Shown here: positions 46,416 through 55,804 of the stretch, in pieces | Position numbering within the stretch: the first letter of the stretch is position 1 | How the letters are laid out: the number at the start of each line of letters is the position of its first letter | NCBI RefSeq assembly: GCF_003610535.1 | Contig: NZ_RAPN01000001.1 | Span: 372,001-436,000, forward strand | Length of the DNA stretch: 64,000 nt | Direction: 5' to 3' | From: Mangrovibacterium diazotrophicum | GTDB taxonomy: Bacteria > Bacteroidota > Bacteroidia > Bacteroidales > Prolixibacteraceae | Made by a program: the position numbers and the translations under genes | The notes under the pieces: model-generated | Seen by the model: only the letters and a program-made list of their open reading frames with translations | Told to the model about the DNA's origin: nothing | Databases searched by the model: none

Positions 46416-47423
46416 TTAGAACCATCTCAAATCCTTAAGCATATCAGGGTCTCGCCTATGTAGTTCAGGATCCATCTTCTCTAATTCTTTAAGCGTTTCC
46501 CTGGCTAAGCTTTCTTTTCCATTTGCTGCATATGAAATCACCAGGTAGTAAAGAACATCTTTTATTAAATCGGGATTGTTTTTTTTCTTCAACAATTCAA
46601 GCTTTTCTATACCAGATGAATAGTCGGAAACAAATATTTGACTAATAGCAGAGTAAAGAAATACGCTCTCATTTCGAGCCAAATTCGGCACTTTACTAAA
46701 AAGGCTGTTTGCAGCCTTGTAATCGCCACTTTTATACCGAGCTATCGCAGTTTCAATAATTTCACTTTCAAAAGGATTAAAAGGTTCAATTATCACATTG
46801 CTTCCTCTCAATGCTTCTCCGTAAGTCATATTAAGTTGATAGTTATTCGCAATCTTATATTTTTCGAAATATGCATCAGGCTGCAACTTTTGGGGCTGCC
46901 AGATGATAAGAGCTATTCCGCTTACTACTGCTGCATATGACAAAAACTTAGTGAGTTTGATGACTTTTGAACGATCATTTGTTTTTTGATCGTATTTTGC
47001 GAAAGCTGACAATACAGATTGACGTAGAAATGCAGTTTTTTTGATTTCGCTCTTTCTAAATTCAACTTGCTCTGTCGAGTAAATATCAGGTTCTTTTAAC
47101 GTAGAAGATGACTTTTCTGTGTTGATTTCACCTAGTTTCTCATCAAGTAAGCTTGTTAGTATTGGTTGTTCATTCCACGTTTCAATGATAAAAGGATTTC
47201 CCAAAACTGATAGGTCGTCAATAAAAATGTCCTCTGAGGTTCTATGATTAACTTGAAATGAGATTGGTTGAACACGAATAAAATCGTCATCATTTAATCT
47301 TTCCGGCCCCATAACGACTACAACAATTGAGTCAACTTCACTTTTCAAGATCATTCCAAGCGAATCTTTGTATGTGTTTTTACACCTCCAGATATCATTC
47401 TTTTTTATGTGGGCACAGTGCAT
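46416..47423 (-). CDS. Possible MazF/PemK-like domain fused to TM and TPR-like helices (335 aa)
   Basis: Start chosen at ATG 47423 (MHCAHIKKNDIW), just after the stop of the preceding gene; in-frame ATGs at 47501 and 47558 would overlap it. N-terminal ~110 residues start IKKNDIW and continue with SIVVVVMGPERLNDDDFIRVQPISF and FIIETWNEQPIL, a layout similar to MazF/PemK-like beta-barrels (tentative). A Lys/Ser-rich linker leads to one membrane helix near residue ~170 (YAAVVSGIALIIW) and a C-terminal set of TPR-like helices ending in DPELHRRDP. Same-strand neighbour of the CHAT operon but 127 bp from it with a promoter between. Confidence 0.55.
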   Translation of the reverse strand: MHCAHIKKNDIWRCKNTYKDSLGMILKSEVDSIVVVVMGPERLNDDDFIRVQPISFQVNHRTSEDIFIDDLSVLGNPFIIETWNEQPILTSLLDEKLGEINTEKSSSTLKEPDIYSTEQVEFRKSEIKKTAFLRQSVLSAFAKYDQKTNDRSKVIKLTKFLSYAAVVSGIALIIWQPQKLQPDAYFEKYKIANNYQLNMTYGEALRGSNVIIEPFNPFESEIIETAIARYKSGDYKAANSLFSKVPNLARNESVFLYSAISQIFVSDYSSGIEKLELLKKKNNPDLIKDVLYYLVISYAANGKESLARETLKELEKMDPELHRRDPDMLKDLRWF

Positions 47424-47454
47424 ATCTATATTAGTCTTAAAGAAATTTGTTTTA

Positions 47455-47847
47455 TTATCTTGTATGGCCTTTGCAAAAGGCAATTTGTGTTTGAAAGTCA
47501 TGTAGCTGGTTTTCAGACAAACACTGCACATTATCCCAGCCGGTTGAAAGTGCTTCAAGATCCTCGATCAGATAGGGCATTGAAAGTTTTAGTAGAAAAT
47601 TTGATTTTCTACTAAAACGTGCAAGTTTAACAACAAAAACACAGCTCCCTATTTTGTAGGTTTTTGACGTGCCCGGTGTTAGCTGAACTGAAATACCATC
47701 TTTTTTTACTTTCTCAACAATGGCGGGATGATATCCCAGACCATGCAAATTTCTTGCAAAACCGTTGTTCCATATATAATTAGGTGCTGCCCATATAGAA
47801 CCCACTGTTACCTTTGAGAAATTGTCTAAAATTATTCTTAGTGCCAT
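47455..47847 (-). CDS. Possible PemK/MazF-like small protein (130 aa)
   Basis: Starts 15 bp after hsdR. N-terminal part GSIWAAPNYI...HPAIVEK, then VQLTPGTSKTY, resembles the PemK/MazF-like beta-barrel order; the catalytic residues cannot be confirmed. C-terminal helix contains LIEDLEALSTGWDNV. The family assignment is weak; it may be an unrelated hypothetical. It links the type I locus to the CHAT cassette in one apparent transcription direction. Confidence 0.45.
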   Translation of the reverse strand: MALRIILDNFSKVTVGSIWAAPNYIWNNGFARNLHGLGYHPAIVEKVKKDGISVQLTPGTSKTYKIGSCVFVVKLARFSRKSNFLLKLSMPYLIEDLEALSTGWDNVQCLSENQLHDFQTQIAFCKGHTR

Positions 47848-47862
47848 ACTAGTTCCTTTTAA

Positions 47863-50847
47863 TTAAAGCCTTACACCTCTCACTTTTCTATCATACAATT
47901 CATTAAACCAAAGTCGTTTAAACATGGTGTTTGCTCTGTCCTCAGAAAGTTTGTTGTAAAATTCAAGTTTGGTATTGATGAAATTCAGCAGCTCACTGTC
48001 GATTTCTTCATTGAATTTTTCCTGAATATTGTCCTTCGAGTTATGTTGATTAAAGAAACTCATTAACTCTTCGTTTGAATAGATATTTTCTTTCATCCGC
48101 TCGAAATCCACCCGGTCTTCCTCTGTGAGGTCGAGTCCAAAAGTTTCGTTCAAAACCTTTATAATGTTTGTCAGAAAATCCAGTTCTTCGACAGGGGACT
48201 TACCTCCGTTGCCTGGTTTCATTCCCTCCATGCTTCCGTCGGCTGATGTTAGTTCAAGGTCAGTGGTGTATTTATGCTGGATTTTATAGCTGTGAAGCTC
48301 CACTTCGCCCAAAACGTCCAATGGCAAGCTCGATTTGATGTAAGGAAGTTTCTTTATTAAAGCCGTCAGGAACACGTAATACTTTTCCAGTTCAATATCT
48401 GTAAAGGTTATGATGCCTCGTAAAAAACGGTATAGCTTGACGAAAGACTTAGCATCGCCTTTGAATCCGTTTTGTTGGTCTTCGTCTAATTGCTCTTCAT
48501 ACCTCCGGCATACTTCATTAAGAATGGGCTGAAGTTTCTCATAATTATCGCCTTTTCGGAAGAAGATATTTGCAAAGACATCTATCTCATTTTGATACAG
48601 TAAATTATATCCGTCTATTTTATTTTGGACATCATAAAGCGCGTTGGGATCGGTTTGATGTTCTTCTTCCATGTAGTTTTTTCCATAGAACTGCTGGAAA
48701 TCTTCCTGCACCAGTTCGGGGTCATTCACAAAATCGAGCACCATGGTTGAGTCTTTCCCCCGTGTAGTCCTGTTTAAACGGCTTAGGGTTTGAACTGTAC
48801 TTGTCCCGCCCAATTGTTTATCTACAAACATTGTGTGCAATAGTGGCTCATCGAAGCCTGTCTGGTATTTGTTCGCTACAATCAGAATGCGGTATTTGGG
48901 TAGTTTAAGCGCTTCAGGGATGCTTATTTTTCCCTGAAGGTTATTCATGTTAGCCTCGGTATAATCCATGCCTGTTTCATCGTCGCGAACAGTACCAGAG
49001 AACGCTACGAGAGCACCATAGGGCAATTTCATTTCACGCATGATGTCGTCGAATTTGCGCTTAAACCGAACTGCGTGGAGGCGGGAGCGTGTGACCAGCA
49101 TTGCCCTTGCTTTTCCCTGAATTTCGTTTTGTGTTTGAGAAACAAAATGCTCAATCATAATCCGGGCTTTTTTTTCGATAGCATGGTCTTGCAAATCGAC
49201 ATAGGAACCCAGTAAACGGACTGTTTTTTTCTTCTCGTATTCCTTGTCCGGTATTTCGCTACGCTTTACAATTTTGTAGTAACGTTTAAATGAAGTGTAG
49301 TTTTTTAGAACATCGAGGATAAAGCCTTCCTTAATGGCTTGTTCCATCGAGTAGATGTCGAAAGGTTCTTTCGTTCCATCTTCTTTCACCGTTCCAAATA
49401 GCTCAATGGTTTTTGGTTTGGGTGTAGCTGTGAAGGCAAAAAAGGAAATGTTTTTTTGAACTCCTTTGCTTCTAATTTCTTCTTCAATAATATCAGAAAG
49501 TGATTTTTCTTCGCTTTCAATCTTTTCGGCCACTTCAAGCGACAGCGCTTTTCGCATGTGTCCGGCTGCATCACCTGATTGTGAACTGTGTGCCTCATCG
49601 ATAATTACGGCGTAATTTCGATTCGGTAGTTTGGCTATTGTCTCGGAAATTACCGGAAATTTCTGAAGTGTTGTTACGATAATACGTTTCCCATCGAGAA
49701 TAGCCTGTTTGAGGTCCTGACTCGTTTTACGTTCATCTATATATGCAACGACTCCGGGAGTATCGTCCAACTGACGGATGTTTTCCTGAATTTGTTTGTC
49801 CAATACCCGGCGGTCGGTTACAACAATTGTGGAGTCGAATAGCGCTTTATCGTCGGTATAGTTTTGATAAAAGCCAGACAACCGATAAGCCAGCCATGTA
49901 ATACTGTTTGATTTCCCTGAACCTGCAGAATGTTGCCCCAGATAGCGGCCACCGATCCCCTCCAAACGAACAGCATCCAGCATGCGGTTAACAATGCGCC
50001 TCTGGTGGAAACGTGGAAACAGTAACTTGGTAGAAGATTTTTCTTTTAAAGAGCCCGTTTTATCGTCAAAGTATGTTTCCTTATCGGTTTGCAGACTGAT
50101 AAAGTTCTGAATCAAATCCAACAGGGAATCTTTTCGTAATACATCTTCCCATAAATAGGCGGTGGCAAAACCATTTTCGTTTTTGTTTTCCAAGCCCTGG
50201 TTAAAGGGAAGGAAGAAAGTCGATTCACCTTTTAACTGTGTTGTCATGAATACCTTTTCGGTGCCCACTGCAAAATGTACCAAGCAACGCTGAAACTCCA
50301 GGAATGCTTCTCCCTTAGGATTCCGGTCTTTCATGTATTGTTTGATGGCATTGTGATGGTTTTGCCCCGTTAAAGCATTCTTCAGCTCCATGGTAACGAC
50401 AGGAATACCATTGATGAAAAGCACTATATCAATTTCGTTGGTATTTCTGTTGGAGTATTGTAATTGACGGACGATAGCCAGCCGGTTCTTTTTGTACCAC
50501 TCCTCGTGTTCGGGCGTTTTGTTGTTGGCCGGTTGAAAATAGACTAAATCCAGCGCCTGCCCACGGTCTTTGATTTTGTGGTGCAGCGCATGCAAGGTTT
50601 TATGCATGCTCAAATTACGGGCGACATTACTCACAATCTGGTTATCGACGTTTGTGCCGTACTGTTCTTCGAGTGCTTTGTATTTTTCGGGCTGGGTTTC
50701 CTTAATGAAAGCAATAATTTCACCGGGAATAACGCACAATTCCTTGTTGTATTCAGCAGGAGAGAGGGGCTGATATTCCTTTACTGCGTTTACCAGGTAA
50801 TTCTCGATATGTGCTTCAAAGTCTATTTCTTTTGTTCCGGTTGCCAT
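47863..50847 (-). CDS. hsdR: Type I restriction endonuclease subunit R
   Basis: Motor/nuclease subunit of the type I R-M complex, 994 aa. N-terminal PD-(D/E)xK nuclease: Asp140 in NEIDIVLF, then Glu154-Leu-Lys156 in VTMELKNAL. Superfamily 2 helicase domains: Walker A HSAGSGKS (306-313), DEAH box VIIDEAHSS (~417-420), later motif VI QTLSRLNRTTRG. C-terminal helical domain (~850-994) that contacts HsdM. Follows the DUF262 gene by 6 bp. Intact, normal length. Confidence 0.96.
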   Translation of the reverse strand: MATGTKEIDFEAHIENYLVNAVKEYQPLSPAEYNKELCVIPGEIIAFIKETQPEKYKALEEQYGTNVDNQIVSNVARNLSMHKTLHALHHKIKDRGQALDLVYFQPANNKTPEHEEWYKKNRLAIVRQLQYSNRNTNEIDIVLFINGIPVVTMELKNALTGQNHHNAIKQYMKDRNPKGEAFLEFQRCLVHFAVGTEKVFMTTQLKGESTFFLPFNQGLENKNENGFATAYLWEDVLRKDSLLDLIQNFISLQTDKETYFDDKTGSLKEKSSTKLLFPRFHQRRIVNRMLDAVRLEGIGGRYLGQHSAGSGKSNSITWLAYRLSGFYQNYTDDKALFDSTIVVTDRRVLDKQIQENIRQLDDTPGVVAYIDERKTSQDLKQAILDGKRIIVTTLQKFPVISETIAKLPNRNYAVIIDEAHSSQSGDAAGHMRKALSLEVAEKIESEEKSLSDIIEEEIRSKGVQKNISFFAFTATPKPKTIELFGTVKEDGTKEPFDIYSMEQAIKEGFILDVLKNYTSFKRYYKIVKRSEIPDKEYEKKKTVRLLGSYVDLQDHAIEKKARIMIEHFVSQTQNEIQGKARAMLVTRSRLHAVRFKRKFDDIMREMKLPYGALVAFSGTVRDDETGMDYTEANMNNLQGKISIPEALKLPKYRILIVANKYQTGFDEPLLHTMFVDKQLGGTSTVQTLSRLNRTTRGKDSTMVLDFVNDPELVQEDFQQFYGKNYMEEEHQTDPNALYDVQNKIDGYNLLYQNEIDVFANIFFRKGDNYEKLQPILNEVCRRYEEQLDEDQQNGFKGDAKSFVKLYRFLRGIITFTDIELEKYYVFLTALIKKLPYIKSSLPLDVLGEVELHSYKIQHKYTTDLELTSADGSMEGMKPGNGGKSPVEELDFLTNIIKVLNETFGLDLTEEDRVDFERMKENIYSNEELMSFFNQHNSKDNIQEKFNEEIDSELLNFINTKLEFYNKLSEDRANTMFKRLWFNELYDRKVRGVRL

Positions 50848-50853
50848 TTTGTA

Positions 50854-53469
50854 CTATTTTATCAGTTCGGGTTCGCATTCGACTTGGCTTAGTTCGTTTG
50901 TGAGTACATTAAGCTTAGTGAGGATTTCCTCATCTGTTGATGCCGATATCCAGTACCCCTGCACGTCTTGGTTGTCCTTCCATATAAATCCATTTCTTTC
51001 CAATGCCTCCCTGATAACAGGTGGATAGTACTGTTTTTCCCGCTTCATCTTATCGGTATTGATAAAAGCGATTTCATAAGGAAAGGGCATAAAAGTATCG
51101 CCAGGCAACAGATTGTTGTGATCAAAATGCAGATGCAATTCATATTTTGAAGAATTGATATTGGCCTCCAATCTGGCATAGGCATGGTGGCTGGCACTTC
51201 TCACATATTCATAATTACCTATTCTAAACGGAGAAATGTCCAAGTTTTTGGAATGAAGTAACTTTCGGATTTTTTGGTCTAAACAATACGAGAAGAGTTC
51301 CGAGTGGTAGTGACTTGTAGCCGAACTGCCCAACAAGCGTATATTATTTTCGCCCCAATACCGAATCATCCGCTGGCCGCAAGCCGTTACGGCCTCCGGT
51401 GTATGGACTACCTGACATTTCCATCCCGGCATATCATAGCTATCGCATATTTTTTGCATATCCGCTTCAATATTATTTACTCCTATTTTATCAAGCAAAC
51501 TTTTTATTGCCTTGAGTCGCTCAGGACTTCGGAATACCTTATTCTTCCACGAAGTTTTGGCATCGTTCATTGTCCCGAAGGATTGATTACTATTCACCCC
51601 AAAGAGATAACCGGTATTACTATTGTCTACATTCTCTGTCAACAGGGCGCGCTCAAATTTTGTGGTATTGGGTTTGTCCAATTTTAGGTCGAAAATAGCA
51701 GCCATCTTTTCTGCATATTTTTCGAAAACCACAATACTCATCGGAGTCACTTCCAATTCAGCTAACTCGATCAAAAATTTTATTTGTCCCTTAAAATAGG
51801 GGTGATTTTCATACTTTAGGAATACATTTTCCCAACTCTGATCCATCAAAATATACTTTGCCTTAAGAATTTCTTCGGCCCTTTGATAACCGTCAAAACC
51901 GACAAGGGTTACTTTATCCTCATTTAAGTACTCATAAATATGATATGTCTGATCTTCCAGACTCTTAATTGTGCTTATCGATCTTTTGAAAAGAGGCACA
52001 CTATCGATTGTTGTGTTTTCTACCAGATTTCGAATAACCCGCAACCAACTTCTCAAAGCATCGGTTTCGAGTTCTCCATTAGATTGACTTGTTTTTTGTA
52101 GAAATACATGCAAAGCGTAAAATAAGACCTTATCTGAATAGCTAGTCTCCTTATCAATGAATCGTCTGAAGATCGATCCGCGATCCTTTCCTATTAGTGA
52201 AATAGATCTATCCTCTGCTTGAATCTTTTGATCAAGTTTCGCCATATCAAATGACTGTTTCGACAAATTCTGGATAGATGAAAATAGCTCATTTAAGTTT
52301 TCTATGGTTAGGAGATTATGCTCCAAATAAAACGAGTTTGGAATATACTTATACTCGTTTGTCTCTTTATCGATTTGAGTAGCTAACAAAGCTGCAGTAT
52401 CGCGTTGTTTTTGGGCATTTTTAATTTTCTCAGGCGTATCCCTCTTATTATCAGCCTCGGGGTTAAAGTTGTCTTGTTGAACCAGGAAAATTTGCATCAT
52501 GTTTCTGAAGTAACGCATTACCTCTTCATCAATCAGCATATTATCGTCGTCCTTATTAGCCCAAAAAAGGTCAGTCCAGGTTGTATCCATCAGCTCCACC
52601 CAATTTTTCTGTCCGAATTTGGCAACCTGTATTTGATTTTCCTGCAAATATTCAATGAGCCAGGCTTTAAAGTTCTCAAAGGGTGTTAATGCAACACCAC
52701 GAGCATTCATTCTAACATACAACTCGTCGGTCAACTTTAGATTGTCCAGATCAAGAAATTCAAACGTTATTGCCCGGTCATTCACCAGACGGCTCCAATA
52801 TACTTCCTGATTTTCGCCACCAAAAGTCTCATCGATTTGATCCAACATACGAAGCATCCCTCTTACTGTGGGGTCATTTTTCCAGTAGTCGTAAAACCAG
52901 GAAGCTTCATTTTTTATTTTCATGGAAATGGTTGCTCCTTTTAGTTGGGTTAACTCGACTTTGTTTTCGATAAGAGCTTCGCAAAAATCTTTTGACGTGG
53001 GGCGAATCCGATAACTAAATTTCTTCAGGATAGTTGAGTTTTCTTCACTTTGCGGCATCAAGTACCAGTGCAACAGAAAAAGAGTCGTTAGTCGTTGTTG
53101 TCCGTCTAATGGGACAAACGAAGATTGAAAATTACCATTTCGGATCGCTTGTGGTTCTTTGACCTCGCACAAAATGTCTAATTCCAGGTTTCTCGAATAG
53201 GTTCTCACGGCTTCAAGCATGCTTTTCACTGCTTCCTTGTTTTCAGCAAGCTTAACCGCGTTTTGTTTACCGTTTAACTTGCCATAAACAAAATTGAGGT
53301 GCAAGGTAGCTTGCTTGTTATCCAGTACTTCCTTAATTTGTTGTGTGAAATTTTTACGGATCTCAGTCGACTGTGTATTTTTGCGTCCCTGCGCATAGTC
53401 ACGTTGTATAATTGGAATTTCAATGCGATGCTCTTTGATTAGATCCCAAAATGTATAGTTACTAGACAT
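50854..53469 (-). CDS. DUF262 protein, GmrS-like half, large (871 aa)
   Basis: DUF262 (ParB-like fold) N-terminal domain: IPIIQRDYAQGRKN (residues ~18-31) and DGQQRLTTLFLL (122-133). The remaining ~700 residues are helical, without a visible DUF1524 nuclease; it may carry a separate specificity or partner role. DUF262 proteins include GmrSD-type IV restriction enzymes, which cut modified phage DNA. Overlaps the other DUF262 gene by 8 bp. Confidence 0.85.
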   Translation of the reverse strand: MSSNYTFWDLIKEHRIEIPIIQRDYAQGRKNTQSTEIRKNFTQQIKEVLDNKQATLHLNFVYGKLNGKQNAVKLAENKEAVKSMLEAVRTYSRNLELDILCEVKEPQAIRNGNFQSSFVPLDGQQRLTTLFLLHWYLMPQSEENSTILKKFSYRIRPTSKDFCEALIENKVELTQLKGATISMKIKNEASWFYDYWKNDPTVRGMLRMLDQIDETFGGENQEVYWSRLVNDRAITFEFLDLDNLKLTDELYVRMNARGVALTPFENFKAWLIEYLQENQIQVAKFGQKNWVELMDTTWTDLFWANKDDDNMLIDEEVMRYFRNMMQIFLVQQDNFNPEADNKRDTPEKIKNAQKQRDTAALLATQIDKETNEYKYIPNSFYLEHNLLTIENLNELFSSIQNLSKQSFDMAKLDQKIQAEDRSISLIGKDRGSIFRRFIDKETSYSDKVLFYALHVFLQKTSQSNGELETDALRSWLRVIRNLVENTTIDSVPLFKRSISTIKSLEDQTYHIYEYLNEDKVTLVGFDGYQRAEEILKAKYILMDQSWENVFLKYENHPYFKGQIKFLIELAELEVTPMSIVVFEKYAEKMAAIFDLKLDKPNTTKFERALLTENVDNSNTGYLFGVNSNQSFGTMNDAKTSWKNKVFRSPERLKAIKSLLDKIGVNNIEADMQKICDSYDMPGWKCQVVHTPEAVTACGQRMIRYWGENNIRLLGSSATSHYHSELFSYCLDQKIRKLLHSKNLDISPFRIGNYEYVRSASHHAYARLEANINSSKYELHLHFDHNNLLPGDTFMPFPYEIAFINTDKMKREKQYYPPVIREALERNGFIWKDNQDVQGYWISASTDEEILTKLNVLTNELSQVECEPELIK

Positions 53470-55447
53470 GCTTTACCTCCGCTTTCTCAAAATATGGTTT
53501 CAATGTATTTTTTATCTCGCTCAAATAATTGGTTCTATCCTTATAGCCCCACAAATCGTATTGGGTGACTTCTCGTGTATAGTATTTTAAAAATACCTGA
53601 ACAGTCGCCGGGGGGATGAACACTTTTGAGGGTGAGGCTTTGTCACCATTTGCTCGAACCCATGGTTGTTCATCTTTTTCGAGTATATAGTCTCGCTTTT
53701 GTGCAAACGGTTTTTTACCTAAGCCACTATTCGTAGGTCCATCTAAAAGTGCTAAATTACCTAGTTTATGAACATCCAGAAATTCCTTGACATCCTCCAT
53801 CGCAGCTTTTAGTTGAGTTCGCTTTTCATCACTGAAACTTTCGGAGGCTTCAGCCTGCTCTATGTCTATAGCCAACTCTTCTATTCGTTTTCCTATGTTT
53901 TCATTAAAGTTCTTGAGCTTATCGGATAGCATCTCTATCTCATCCTGCTGGGGGTGATTTAAATTGACCTGCTTTTCTAGCTTAACTTTCTGTGTAACTA
54001 TTTCTTGTTTTATTTCTTTTACATCACTAATCCATGAACTCAATTCACCGATCGTTTCAATATCATCGGCATTTTGGGCATGAATGTGTTCAATTGTCCA
54101 GGGGGTGTTTTTAAAGGCTTTGAATGGGAACCGAAATCCCGGGACATTGCGTTGATACTGTTCGATGTTGAATAATAACAACACATTCTTTACTTCGTCA
54201 TAATCATTTTCGAAAGTAATTTGTTCGAGATCGTGACTTGCCCGATCATCCTTAACTCTATTGAATCTCTCTCGAATTATTTCGTATAGCTTTTCTTCAA
54301 AATCCGATTTCGAAATTCCCTTACCATCACTATTCACATGGCTTAAATCGATGAGTTGCTTTGTTGTTGCAAACTTTCGATCTATGATATAGCCGACAAG
54401 GTGATACCATTTTCGGTTGTTATACCACTCTCGTAGTTTTAAAAAGTGATTTTTTACCCGTTTCCAATCCAAACGACTTTCATCATTCGCATACCACCGG
54501 TATGTGTACAGCTTATCTTTCTCTCCGGAAGGTTTTTCTATGACAATATCAAACAAAAAGTCGATGCGAGTCTGGTATTTACCGGCATCGGTACTGTTGT
54601 TTATGAAAAACCAAAAGTCGTCATTGTGTAACGTTTGCTCAATTTCGTCCCATTCGTTTGCAAAGCTATTCTGCTGTAACTCTTGTATTTCTTTATTCGG
54701 GTTTTGAAGGTTGTTTATGAAGAGGGCTTTGATCAATTCTGCATTTGTCAACCCGATTTTACCACTGTTCAGGTTACGGAAAACTTTCTTTGCATCCGCT
54801 TTGCTTTCGTCGAGGTACCAAATAAAATGAGTATCGTTCAATAACTTGTCGATAAACACATTCTTGAAATTATCATCCTTTTCTGCTAACCATGATTTGA
54901 TAGCCAGGTAGGCTGCGAAAAAATGATAGTTGTCTATATTATCGAACGTACCTCCGTCAAACTGAATATTCCATTGACTAAGTAGTGCTTTATTCAATTC
55001 ACTGATAGCTTGTTCGTATTTTTTACCAGCAAAACTGAATGAAAAGGGGAGTTCGCCAACCTTTTCGCGAATAGTGTTTAGGAAGTCAGCACTGCTTTCA
55101 CGCGTTTGATAACTTATCTGGTATAGATCTTTATCTTTGCTTAGTGCCTTCAATATCAGAAAAATGGTTGTCAACCTCTGTTGACCATCGATCACTTCGA
55201 AACATTTTACAGTGCCTGTTTCAAACTGTTTATCACCTATCTTGTCATCCATTGTTTTTACATCCATTGTTTTTACAGCCAGCGGTTGTAAGCTGTAAAA
55301 GTTCTCCCGAGCTCTATCGTATGCTGCCAGGTCGTTAAGCAAGTCGAGCACTTGCACCGACGTCCATTTATAGCCCCGTTGGTAGTCGTCAATAAAGAAG
55401 TGATAATCTTCAAGTTCCCAAACGGGCTTAGTTTTGAAATTGGTCAT
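53462..55447 (-). CDS. DUF262-DUF1524 (GmrSD-like) protein (661 aa)
   Basis: Start taken at ATG 55447 (MTNFKTKPVWEL). DUF262: FIDDYQRGYKW (~18-28) and EVIDGQQRLTTIFL (DGQQR 87-91). The C-terminal His-Me-finger/DUF1524 region has WTIEHIHAQN with the conserved His pair and LGNLALLDGPTNSGLGKKPF near the end. This is the full GmrSD-like architecture: NTP-sensing and DNA-cleaving parts fused. A tandem 15-bp duplication lies within it. Located between the small HTH-like gene and the other DUF262 gene. Confidence 0.88.
   Translation of the reverse strand: MTNFKTKPVWELEDYHFFIDDYQRGYKWTSVQVLDLLNDLAAYDRARENFYSLQPLAVKTMDVKTMDDKIGDKQFETGTVKCFEVIDGQQRLTTIFLILKALSKDKDLYQISYQTRESSADFLNTIREKVGELPFSFSFAGKKYEQAISELNKALLSQWNIQFDGGTFDNIDNYHFFAAYLAIKSWLAEKDDNFKNVFIDKLLNDTHFIWYLDESKADAKKVFRNLNSGKIGLTNAELIKALFINNLQNPNKEIQELQQNSFANEWDEIEQTLHNDDFWFFINNSTDAGKYQTRIDFLFDIVIEKPSGEKDKLYTYRWYANDESRLDWKRVKNHFLKLREWYNNRKWYHLVGYIIDRKFATTKQLIDLSHVNSDGKGISKSDFEEKLYEIIRERFNRVKDDRASHDLEQITFENDYDEVKNVLLLFNIEQYQRNVPGFRFPFKAFKNTPWTIEHIHAQNADDIETIGELSSWISDVKEIKQEIVTQKVKLEKQVNLNHPQQDEIEMLSDKLKNFNENIGKRIEELAIDIEQAEASESFSDEKRTQLKAAMEDVKEFLDVHKLGNLALLDGPTNSGLGKKPFAQKRDYILEKDEQPWVRANGDKASPSKVFIPPATVQVFLKYYTREVTQYDLWGYKDRTNYLSEIKNTLKPYFEKAEVKHV
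55248..55277 (-). repeat. In-frame 15-bp tandem duplication in the DUF262-DUF1524 gene
   Basis: CATCCATTGTTTTTA occurs twice in tandem and encodes VKTMD twice. Being a multiple of three, it changes length by five residues only and cannot phase-switch the gene by frame. Confidence 0.7.
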
Positions 55448-55571
55448 GTTTGTGAGGGTGTATTGGGGTTGTTTTTTGGTTTTTCTCAAATCAATTTGCC
55501 GGTCGCAACCTTTGTGAACGGCAAGCACGAATTGTTTTATTACACGCTAAAGGTTTCGAAGTATTGTTGTA

Positions 55572-55799
55572 TTAAATGATTGTTTTTACATATTTCGCCA
55601 GCTTTTTGCCCTTGCTGAGTTCGGTTGCGTATGATTTATTGATGCCTGATGCCTCGATGATTTGGGCGGCTGTAAATCCAGCGGAATCGATTTGGCTGGC
55701 ATATTTAATCCCGAATAAATGTATCATGGTTACCTGTTCTTTACCGGGGGCGTTGTGATACATGTCGGCTAATATTTCTCCGAATTGTTTTGCTGTCAT
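55572..55799 (-). CDS. Small HTH-like protein of the type I locus (76 aa)
   Basis: Start at ATG 55799 (MTAKQFGEILADMY), 5 bp after the hsdS stop; a TTG-initiated longer frame overlaps hsdS by 25 bp. Predicted helical with a helix-turn-helix-like part TAAQIIEASGINKSYATELSKG (here shortened: IIEASGINKSYATELSKG, ~46-63). Similar small genes follow hsdS in Bacteroidota type I loci; a regulatory role is inferred. Confidence 0.65.
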   Translation of the reverse strand: MTAKQFGEILADMYHNAPGKEQVTMIHLFGIKYASQIDSAGFTAAQIIEASGINKSYATELSKGKKLAKYVKTII

Positions 55800-55804
55800 A
55801 AGTC

